12,234 nucleotides of DNA from CAMQRS01 sp964370645 (GTDB taxonomy: Bacteria > Bacillota_I > Bacilli_A > Erysipelotrichales > Erysipelotrichaceae), in contig CAYJJS010000040.1 in assembly GCA_964370645.1 (NCBI GenBank), forward strand, positions 1-12,234. Direction: 5' to 3'. This document shows positions 5,986-12,234 of the stretch, in pieces. The translations under genes were made by a program, and so were the position numbers. The notes under the pieces are model-generated. The model worked only from the letters and a program-made list of their open reading frames with translations. It was not told the DNA's origin and made no database searches. Position 1 is the stretch's first letter. Each line of letters starts with the position of its first letter.

Positions 5986-7093
5986 TATTGGAAATCAATT
6001 TAATATTAATATTTTTGGTGAAAGCCACGGAAGTCATGTTGGAGTTGTTATTAATGGAGTTTGTCCTGGTATTAAAATAGACATGGACTTCATCAATCAC
6101 CAACTAGATTTGCGTAAACCTAGAGGACGTATATCCACAGCTAGAGTAGAAAGTGATACACCCATCATTGTATCTGGTGTATTTAACTCATATAGTACGG
6201 GAACCCCGATTTGTATTTTATTTGAAAATAATAATACGAAAAGCAAAGACTATGCGAAAACAAAAGATTTCATGAGACCTTCTCATGCCGATTATACAGC
6301 CAATGAGAAATATATGGGATATCAAGACTATCGTGGTGGAGGACACTTCTCTGGTCGTCTTACAACCCCTATCGTGGCTGCTGGAGCGATTGCAAAACAA
6401 ATTTTAGCAAGTAAAGGCATTCAAATCGCTTCTCATATTCATACACTTGGAAATATTGTGGATGATGCTTTTAATGAAACGGATATAACTTCACAAATAA
6501 GTCACTTAAACAATGCATATTTCCCTGTAATCAACGAAGAAAAGGCAAAGGCGATGCACAAGTACATGGAAGACATCGCTGCGCAAGGAGATAGTTGTGG
6601 GGGAATCTTAGAGAGTATGGTTATAGGTATGCCTTGTGGAATTGGTGAACCTATGTTTTATTCTATCGAAAGTGTACTATCTCACTTATTATTTTCTGTC
6701 CCTGCTTTAAAAGGTGTTTCCTTTGGATTAGGATTTGAATTTGCAAAGCATACAGGAAGTATTGTCAATGATTCATTTTATTATGATAATGGACATGTAA
6801 AAACAAAAACAAATAATAACGGTGGGATTAATGGTGGGATTAGTAATGGAATGCCTATCTGTATTAAAAGTGTAATTAAACCTACTCCTTCGATATTCAA
6901 AAAACAAGATACTATCAATATCGAAACACACGAAAACGTATCCTTTCAAATTGAAGGAAGACATGATCCAGCTATCATTCATCGAGCAAGGGTTGTCTTA
7001 GATAGTATGATTGCTATTGGACTACTTGACTTACTTGTTGAACGTTATGGTTATGTTTGGATGAAAGAAGACACATCATGCAATATGGATTAA
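5975..7093 (+). CDS. aroC: Chorismate synthase
   Basis: Flavin-dependent cytosolic enzyme that eliminates phosphate from EPSP to give chorismate, the last shared precursor of Phe, Tyr, Trp and folate. It is 372 residues. Motifs are FGESHG (14-19) with His18, MRPSHADYT (100-108), RGGGHFSGR (120-128), NNGGINGGISNG (281-292) and GRHDP (328-332). The GGHFSGR form is the variant that I associate with Clostridia and Bacteroidota, in place of GGRSSAR of proteobacterial enzymes. ATG 5975 has AGAAAGAGG upstream and lies 11 nt inside the end of aroB, implying translational coupling. Its position ahead of aroE and aroA shows that gene order does not follow reaction order. Confidence 0.97.
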   Translation: MKSSIGNQFNINIFGESHGSHVGVVINGVCPGIKIDMDFINHQLDLRKPRGRISTARVESDTPIIVSGVFNSYSTGTPICILFENNNTKSKDYAKTKDFMRPSHADYTANEKYMGYQDYRGGGHFSGRLTTPIVAAGAIAKQILASKGIQIASHIHTLGNIVDDAFNETDITSQISHLNNAYFPVINEEKAKAMHKYMEDIAAQGDSCGGILESMVIGMPCGIGEPMFYSIESVLSHLLFSVPALKGVSFGLGFEFAKHTGSIVNDSFYYDNGHVKTKTNNNGGINGGISNGMPICIKSVIKPTPSIFKKQDTINIETHENVSFQIEGRHDPAIIHRARVVLDSMIAIGLLDLLVERYGYVWMKEDTSCNMD

Positions 7094-8082
7094 TTGGAGA
7101 GAAACTTGGGCATTCCTTTTCCAAGTTAGTACAAGAACGATTACTTGAAGATTATGTATATGAATTACATCCACTTTCTCCAAATGCTTTAGATGCATTT
7201 TTAAAAGAAAAGAATTTCAAAGGAATTAATGTTACCATCCCATACAAGCAAGATGTAATTGCTTACCTAGATGAAGTAGACACACACGCGAAGATTATCG
7301 GTGCTGTGAATACCATAGTGAATCGTAATGGTAAGTTATATGGATACAATACTGACTACAATGGATTTGCTTATATGCTTAGGTATCACAATATTGATGT
7401 ACGTAATAAAAAGGTTATTATACTTGGCAGTGGTGGTGCTAGTAAGGCTGTCTATAAAGTAGTCAAAGATATGGGCGCTGATCAAATATATATAACTTCA
7501 CGTAAAAAAAATGAAACTACTTTATTGTTACAAGAAGTATATACACACCATAATGATGCACACATACTCATCAATACAACCCCTTGTGGGATGTATCCTA
7601 ATGTCGATAGCACACCTATTGAATTATCCCACTTTACACAATGTCTTGCATGCATTGATGTAGTATACAATCCCTTGCATACTACATTTCTAATACAAGC
7701 GAAACAAAGAGGAATACAAGTAGTAGGTGGTTTGCAAATGTTAGTGGCACAAGCAAAATATGCACTTGAACATTTTAAATCGATACAAATTGATGATGTG
7801 CAAATTGATCGCATATACCAAGAAATTATGTTGTCTCAATGTAACATCATTACTACAAACCCACAGCAAGTGAATGATTTATGTATTACATATCAAAAAG
7901 AATATGTAGATTTAAAAAAACAAGATAAAAGTATATTAGCAGATGGAAGTAAAGTAGCAGCTTGTAGTTTGCAACAACTACAGGATATTGATTTCATAAA
8001 TGAAGTTGCGAGAAATTCGATAATACTACAACAAGAAAATATAGAAGAAGTTATAAATAAGATAAAGAAATGGAGCAAATAA
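7078..8082 (+). CDS. aroE: Shikimate dehydrogenase with an extra C-terminal domain
   Basis: NADPH-dependent reduction of 3-dehydroshikimate to shikimate in the cytosol. Residues 1-251 are a complete AroE: shikimate-binding GHSFSK (11-16), NVTIPYK with catalytic Lys57, NTD with Asp93, the nucleotide loop GSGGASKA (117-124) and GGLQMLVAQA (217-226). The protein is 334 residues, about 60-80 longer than usual. Residues about 254-334 form an extension with no AroE counterpart. I read its secondary structure as beta-alpha-beta-beta-alpha-beta-alpha, which is the HPr order, but no HPr active-site histidine is present. Start ATG 7078 begins the conserved YGLIGEKLGHS block; the in-frame TTG at 7057 would add only residues overlapping aroC. 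It overlaps aroC by 16 nt. It is not a recognisable fusion to dehydratase, shikimate kinase or AroQ chorismate mutase. Confidence 0.95.
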   Translation: MQYGLIGEKLGHSFSKLVQERLLEDYVYELHPLSPNALDAFLKEKNFKGINVTIPYKQDVIAYLDEVDTHAKIIGAVNTIVNRNGKLYGYNTDYNGFAYMLRYHNIDVRNKKVIILGSGGASKAVYKVVKDMGADQIYITSRKKNETTLLLQEVYTHHNDAHILINTTPCGMYPNVDSTPIELSHFTQCLACIDVVYNPLHTTFLIQAKQRGIQVVGGLQMLVAQAKYALEHFKSIQIDDVQIDRIYQEIMLSQCNIITTNPQQVNDLCITYQKEYVDLKKQDKSILADGSKVAACSLQQLQDIDFINEVARNSIILQQENIEEVINKIKKWSK

Positions 8083-8083
8083 A

Positions 8084-9103
8084 ATGATTATTACAATTAA
8101 AAAAAGAGCAGACAAGCAACAAGTAGAGGCATTAATTAGAGATTTAGAAAAAAAGGGTGTACAAGCACATGAAATCGTAGGTAGTGATTATAATGTATTT
8201 GGTTTAACAGGAGATACTACAATTTTAGATGAGAAAGCAATTGCAGCAAATGAATGTGTTGAAAATGTAGTGCGTATTGCGGCAAAATACAAGTTAGCAA
8301 ATCGCTTGTTTCACCCAGAAGATACTATTATTGACGTGAATGGAATCAAAATTGGAGGACAAGAAAAAATCGTTGTTATCGGAGGGCCTTGTGCTGTAGA
8401 GAACAAAGAAATGATGATGGAACTGGCGCATGATGTAAAAGAGGCTGGTGCGGTAATGATTCGTGGTGGTGCATACAAACCAAGAACCAGTCCTTATGCT
8501 TTCCAAGGAATGCGTACAGAGGGGATTTTAGCAATGGTTGATGCTAAAGAAGAAACTGGTTTACCGATTTGTACAGAATTAATGTCTCAAGATCAAATTG
8601 ATGAATTTGAACAATATGTTGATATAATTCAAATTGGTGCACGTAATATGCAAAACTTTGAATTATTAAAAGAATTAGGAAAAAGAACAACGAAACCAAT
8701 CTTATTAAAAAGAGGATTCGCTAACACTATTGATGAATGGATTATGAGTGCTGAATACATTATGGCGAATGGAAATCCAAATGTCATCCTTTGTGAGCGT
8801 GGAATCCGTACATTTGAAACAGAAACTAGAAATACACTAGATTTAAGCGTTATTCCTATTATTAAGGAAAAAACACATTTACCAATCATCATTGATCCAT
8901 CTCATGCAACTGGAGATTATAAGTTAGTTGAATCTGCTTCGCTTGCTGCAGTAGCTGCAGGAGCAGATGGTTTAATCATTGAGGTACACCGTAACCCTTC
9001 ATGTGCATATAGTGATGGAGCACAGTGTCTAAAACCGAAAAAATTTGTTGCACTAATTGAAAAAGCAAGACAAATTGCGAAAGTAATTGGAAGGGATATT
9101 TAA
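8084..9103 (+). CDS. aroF: DAHP synthase (first copy), with N-terminal regulatory domain
   Basis: Condenses phosphoenolpyruvate and erythrose 4-phosphate to DAHP, the committed step of aromatic synthesis. It has 339 residues in the arrangement of the Thermotoga-type (type I-beta) enzyme. An N-terminal ferredoxin-like domain (1 to about 70) carries feedback inhibition in that family, followed by a TIM barrel. Barrel motifs are GGPCAVE with metal ligand Cys103, YKPRTSPYAFQG (131-142), GARNMQNF (185-192), KPILLKRG (204-211), DPSHATG with His274, and Glu300 and Asp311 completing the metal site. It begins one base after the aroE stop, with GGAG near 8072 as ribosome binding site. A closely related copy follows at once. 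Confidence 0.97.
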   Translation: MIITIKKRADKQQVEALIRDLEKKGVQAHEIVGSDYNVFGLTGDTTILDEKAIAANECVENVVRIAAKYKLANRLFHPEDTIIDVNGIKIGGQEKIVVIGGPCAVENKEMMMELAHDVKEAGAVMIRGGAYKPRTSPYAFQGMRTEGILAMVDAKEETGLPICTELMSQDQIDEFEQYVDIIQIGARNMQNFELLKELGKRTTKPILLKRGFANTIDEWIMSAEYIMANGNPNVILCERGIRTFETETRNTLDLSVIPIIKEKTHLPIIIDPSHATGDYKLVESASLAAVAAGADGLIIEVHRNPSCAYSDGAQCLKPKKFVALIEKARQIAKVIGRDI

Positions 9104-9104
9104 C

Positions 9105-10121
9105 ATGATTATCACATGCAAGAAAAATACAGAGCAAAATGAAATCAATCATATCGTCGAAATGATCGAAGCTAAAGGTTTGCAAGTACACCCAAGTATT
9201 GGAGAGAATTACATCGTATTAGGTATTGTTGGAGATACGACAATTCTTGATGAAAAAATATTGCGTGCAAATCACAACATTGAGAATATCACAAAAGTAT
9301 CTGCTCCATACAAACAAGTCAGCCGTTTATTCCATCCAGAAGATAGCATCGTAGATGTTGCTGGGGTTAAAGTTGGAGGTAAAGAAAATATCATCATTAT
9401 CGGAGGACCTTGTTCTATTGAAGGAGAAGAACAAATTGTTAGATTAGCAAAAGCCGTCAAAGAAGCTGGTGCCTGCATGGTACGCGGTGGTGCATATAAA
9501 CCAAGAACTAGCCCTTATGCCTTTCAAGGAATGCAAAGCGAGGGAATTGCAGCTTTAAACGAGGCTAGAGCAAAAAGTGGTTTACCAACAGTATCAGAGC
9601 TAATGGATGTGGAAAAAGTTGAAGAATTTGAACAACATGTAGATTTAGTACAAATTGGTGCACGTAATATGCAAAACTTCTCATTATTAAAAGCTGCAGG
9701 TAAAATGAGTAAACCTATTTTATTAAAACGCGGATTATCAAACACTATCGAAGAATGGCTAATGGCTGCAGAATACATTATGGCAAACGGAAACAAGAAT
9801 GTAATCTTATGTGAACGTGGAATTCGTACATTTGAGACATATACGAGAAATACATTGGATTTGAGTGTTATTCCTATTGTGAAAAAGAAAACACATTTAC
9901 CAATCGTGATTGATCCATCACATGCAACAGGAGACTGGGAACTGGTTGAAAGTATGTCTTTAGCTGCGATTGCAGCTGGTGCAGATGGATTAATGATCGA
10001 AGTGCATGATGTTCCAGAATGCGCTTGGAGTGATGGTGCACAATCACTAAAACCAGAAAAATTCAAACAAGTAATCGACAAAGGAAGAATCATCGCCAAG
10101 GTCGTAGGGAGAGATATTTAA
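9105..10121 (+). CDS. aroF: DAHP synthase (second copy), with N-terminal regulatory domain
   Basis: A second, intact Thermotoga-type DAHP synthase of 338 residues, starting one base after the first copy ends. Catalytic and metal residues are all kept (Cys103, His273, Glu299, Asp310; YKPRTSPYAFQG at 131-142). By hand comparison the barrels share roughly 70% identical residues, while the first 70 residues share about 44% (31 of 70). One residue is deleted near 203. The divergence in the regulatory domain suggests that the two isoenzymes answer to different end products, which is inference. I chose ATG 9105, matching the N-terminus of the first copy (both begin MIIT). An in-frame TTG at 9087 lies inside the preceding gene. 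AAGGG near 9091 serves as ribosome binding site. Confidence 0.97.
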   Translation: MIITCKKNTEQNEINHIVEMIEAKGLQVHPSIGENYIVLGIVGDTTILDEKILRANHNIENITKVSAPYKQVSRLFHPEDSIVDVAGVKVGGKENIIIIGGPCSIEGEEQIVRLAKAVKEAGACMVRGGAYKPRTSPYAFQGMQSEGIAALNEARAKSGLPTVSELMDVEKVEEFEQHVDLVQIGARNMQNFSLLKAAGKMSKPILLKRGLSNTIEEWLMAAEYIMANGNKNVILCERGIRTFETYTRNTLDLSVIPIVKKKTHLPIVIDPSHATGDWELVESMSLAAIAAGADGLMIEVHDVPECAWSDGAQSLKPEKFKQVIDKGRIIAKVVGRDI

Positions 10122-11389
10122 TGAAAGTAAAAGTATATCCAAGTACAGTCAAAGGTAGTGTCACAATTCCACCTTCTAAAAGCATGTCTCATCGCGCTAT
10201 CATAGCCGCTTCTCTTGCCAAAGGGAAAAGTGTTATTAGTAATGTTGCATACAGCGATGATATTAAAATTACTATTGCAGGAATGCAACAGTTAGGTGCC
10301 ACTATCACTTGCTTAGAGGACAGTGTCATCATCGAAGGAGTCCAATCCTTCTCTTCTTTACAAAATAACGAAGTATTTTGTAAAGAAAGTGGATCAACCT
10401 TACGTTTTTTCATTCCTATCTTCTCATTGTGCGATACGACCATATCTTTCACTGGAGAGAATCGTCTTTTAAAAAGACCTCAAAAAATATATGAAGATAT
10501 GTTTCTTGCGCAATCTATCCCATATACACAAGATGACAATAAGATTGAAATTGGTGGAAGTTTAAAACCAGGTGCATATGAATTAGATGGTAACGTCAGT
10601 TCACAGTTTATTTCAGGTTTATTATTTGCATTGCCTCTATTATCACAAGATTCAACAATTACCATTAAAGAACCTTATGAATCTCGCTCATACGTAGATT
10701 TAACTTTACAAATTTTACAATTATATGGTGTTGAGGCTACTTACACTTCTAGTAATACATTATATGTGAAAGGAAACCAAACGTATACTCCTTATGACTA
10801 CCGTATAGAAGGTGACTATTCACAACTAGGATTTTTTGCTTGTTTAGGTGCAATCAACAACGATATTGACTGTGTTGGTTTAACACATGATAGCAAGCAA
10901 GGAGATAAACAAATTATTGAAATTTTGCAAAACGCAGGTGCAAACATTGAGTACATTGAAAATGGATATCGTATTCATAAAAGTAATCTAATAAAAAATA
11001 GTATCGATTTACAAAACTGCCCTGATTTAGGACCAATCCTTAGTGTAATGGGTACTTTCACAGAAGAAACTCACATTTACAACGCCGCTCGATTACGATA
11101 TAAAGAAAGCGATCGTATTGCAGCTATGGAGAGTGAATTGAAAAAATTAGGTGTTGATATTCATAGTAATGAAAATGAAATGTGGATTCGTGCAACTGCA
11201 CTACAAACGAGTGACCTACCATTAAGTGGACATAAAGATCATCGCATTGTTATGAGTTTAAGTGTACTAGCAACAACTCTAGATAAAGCAGTCATCATAG
11301 ATGAAGCACAGTACATAAATAAATCTTACCCAACATTCTTTGAAGATTTGCAATCACTTGGTGTAAAGGTGGATATCATCCATGATTAG
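10121..11389 (+). CDS. aroA: 3-phosphoshikimate 1-carboxyvinyltransferase (EPSP synthase)
   Basis: Transfers enolpyruvyl from PEP to shikimate 3-phosphate, giving EPSP; cytosolic, and the target of glyphosate. It is 422 residues, normal for the family. Motifs are PSKSMSHR (18-25) with Lys20 and Arg25, ESGSTLR (89-95), GNVSSQFISG (157-166), CPDLGPILS (300-308) with Asp302, RYKESDRI (326-333), DHRIVMS (373-379) and KSYPTFFEDL (401-410) with Lys401. The PEP/glyphosate loop reads ESGSTLRF where the E. coli enzyme has NAGTAMRP: the key Gly is kept, but Thr97 and Pro101 are replaced by Ser and Phe. The ATG overlaps the aroF stop by one base (TAATG). The 3' end overlaps tyrA by 8 nt. Confidence 0.97.
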   Translation: MKVKVYPSTVKGSVTIPPSKSMSHRAIIAASLAKGKSVISNVAYSDDIKITIAGMQQLGATITCLEDSVIIEGVQSFSSLQNNEVFCKESGSTLRFFIPIFSLCDTTISFTGENRLLKRPQKIYEDMFLAQSIPYTQDDNKIEIGGSLKPGAYELDGNVSSQFISGLLFALPLLSQDSTITIKEPYESRSYVDLTLQILQLYGVEATYTSSNTLYVKGNQTYTPYDYRIEGDYSQLGFFACLGAINNDIDCVGLTHDSKQGDKQIIEILQNAGANIEYIENGYRIHKSNLIKNSIDLQNCPDLGPILSVMGTFTEETHIYNAARLRYKESDRIAAMESELKKLGVDIHSNENEMWIRATALQTSDLPLSGHKDHRIVMSLSVLATTLDKAVIIDEAQYINKSYPTFFEDLQSLGVKVDIIHD

Positions 11390-12230
11390 TAAACAAAAAA
11401 CCTTCCTAATTATTGGTTTAGGTCTTTTAGGTGGTAGTTACGCCATTCGCCTAAAACAACAAGGATACCGTGTATTAGGTTTAGCTCGTCGTCAAGAAAG
11501 CATTGACTACGCACTGGCTCACAACATCATAGATAAAGGTAGTATACATGTTGATAGCATCGTTAGTGAAGCAGATATAATCATATTCGGACTGTATCCA
11601 AATGCAATGTTAGAGTGGACTAAACAATACCAACACTTATTTAAATCCAATGCAATAATTAGTGATGTGACAGGGGTTAAGACAAACATTGTACAACCTA
11701 TGCAAGATATGTTGCGCGAGGATGTAGAATTTATCTCTGCGCACCCTATGGCTGGAAAAGAGTCAAGTGGACTAGAACATGCCGATGCATCTATCTTTAA
11801 ACACGCTAATTATATTATTACACCAACTGAAAGAAACACAAAAGAAGCAATCGAATTTTCACACGATTTAGCCAATTGTTTAGGTTTTCATCGTATTGCA
11901 ATCCTATCTTGTGAAGAACATGATGCAATGATTGGTTTTTTATCACAATTAACACATGTTATTGCTGTTTCTTTAATGAATACTCATGATAATTCACATT
12001 TAGTGAATTATACTGGAGATTCTTTTAGAGATTTAACACGTATTGCAAAAATAAATGAAAATATGTGGACGGAACTATTTTTATTGAATAAAGATATTTT
12101 ATTAAAAGAAATCGATGCATTCATGGCTTCTGCTTCACACTTTAAACAAGCATTGCAAAATGAAGATAGTGATGAAATGAAGCGTCTATTCATACAATCT
12201 ACAGAACGCAGAAAAAAATTTGATAGATAA
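11382..12230 (+). CDS. tyrA: Prephenate dehydrogenase
   Basis: NAD(P)-dependent oxidative decarboxylation of prephenate to 4-hydroxyphenylpyruvate, the committed step to tyrosine. It is 282 residues: a Rossmann domain with GLGLLGGS (12-19), ISDVTGVKT (93-101), SAHPMAG (119-125) with the catalytic His121, then the all-helical dimerisation domain with SQLTH (188-192) and GDSFRDLTRIA (212-222). No ACT domain or chorismate mutase domain is attached, so feedback control must act elsewhere or through direct competition by tyrosine. AAAGGTGG (11365-11372) lies 9 nt before the ATG, which is 8 nt inside the end of aroA. It is the last gene seen; the window stops 4 nt after its TAA, so a downstream partner such as pheA or aroK may follow. 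Confidence 0.96.
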   Translation: MISKQKTFLIIGLGLLGGSYAIRLKQQGYRVLGLARRQESIDYALAHNIIDKGSIHVDSIVSEADIIIFGLYPNAMLEWTKQYQHLFKSNAIISDVTGVKTNIVQPMQDMLREDVEFISAHPMAGKESSGLEHADASIFKHANYIITPTERNTKEAIEFSHDLANCLGFHRIAILSCEEHDAMIGFLSQLTHVIAVSLMNTHDNSHLVNYTGDSFRDLTRIAKINENMWTELFLLNKDILLKEIDAFMASASHFKQALQNEDSDEMKRLFIQSTERRKKFDR

Positions 12231-12234
12231 AAAG

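Noticed and set aside
7057..7077. TTG start extending AroE by seven residues
   Set aside because: The extra residues fall before the conserved N-terminal strand and inside aroC. ATG 7078 starts exactly where AroE homologues begin.
9524..10099. Minus-strand open frame of 191 codons
   Set aside because: It lies wholly inside the second DAHP synthase, whose catalytic motifs are intact, and a similar shadow appears over the first copy. It reflects codon use, not a gene.
8084..10121. Tandem aroF genes as an assembly duplication or a pseudogene pair
   Set aside because: Both frames are intact, differ throughout at DNA and protein level, have own starts and stops, and keep all catalytic residues.

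Overview
The window looks like chromosomal DNA of an AT-rich Bacillota (Firmicutes) bacterium. Ribosome binding sites are strong AGGAG types, genes are packed tightly, and UGA is used as a stop (folD ends in TGA), so this is not a Mollicutes code. The mix of a clostridial-type chorismate synthase, tandem Thermotoga/Bacillus-type DAHP synthases and a DUF951 gene would fit Erysipelotrichia or a related low-GC gut lineage. That placement is inference from protein flavour only.

The left third (1-4583) is transcribed leftwards. From a promoter in the central intergenic region it reads dtd (D-aminoacyl-tRNA deacylase), folD (one-carbon folate enzyme), a DUF951 protein, then a MATE-family exporter. 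These are tightly spaced, with a TAATG junction between dtd and folD and 4 nt between folD and DUF951. An intrinsic terminator lies on the DUF951 stop codon, and a 12-codon open frame with a good ribosome binding site runs through it into the MATE start. After a second terminator comes a separate gene with its own promoter. It encodes a secreted surface protein with a signal peptide and an Ig-like region, and it leaves the window at base 1 without a stop.

The right two thirds (4969-12230) is a rightward, translationally coupled aromatic amino acid operon: aroB, aroC, aroE, aroF, aroF, aroA, tyrA. Every junction overlaps or is separated by one base. It covers DAHP synthesis (two isoenzymes), 3-dehydroquinate synthesis, shikimate dehydrogenation, EPSP synthesis, chorismate synthesis and the tyrosine branch. 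Dehydroquinate dehydratase, shikimate kinase and prephenate dehydratase are not in the window, which ends 4 nt after tyrA.

The most interesting region is the aroB leader (about 4813-4968). A promoter-like -10 is followed by a 12-codon open frame ending Phe-Tyr-Phe-Tyr-Phe-Ile-stop, a long hairpin starting on that stop codon, and an intrinsic terminator with a T7 tract just before aroB. This is the layout of a ribosome-mediated attenuator responding to Phe/Tyr supply, and no T-box motif is visible. Two further points deserve attention. AroE carries an extra C-terminal domain of about 80 residues with an HPr-like predicted topology but no HPr active-site histidine. The two DAHP synthases are far more diverged in their N-terminal regulatory domains than in their catalytic barrels.
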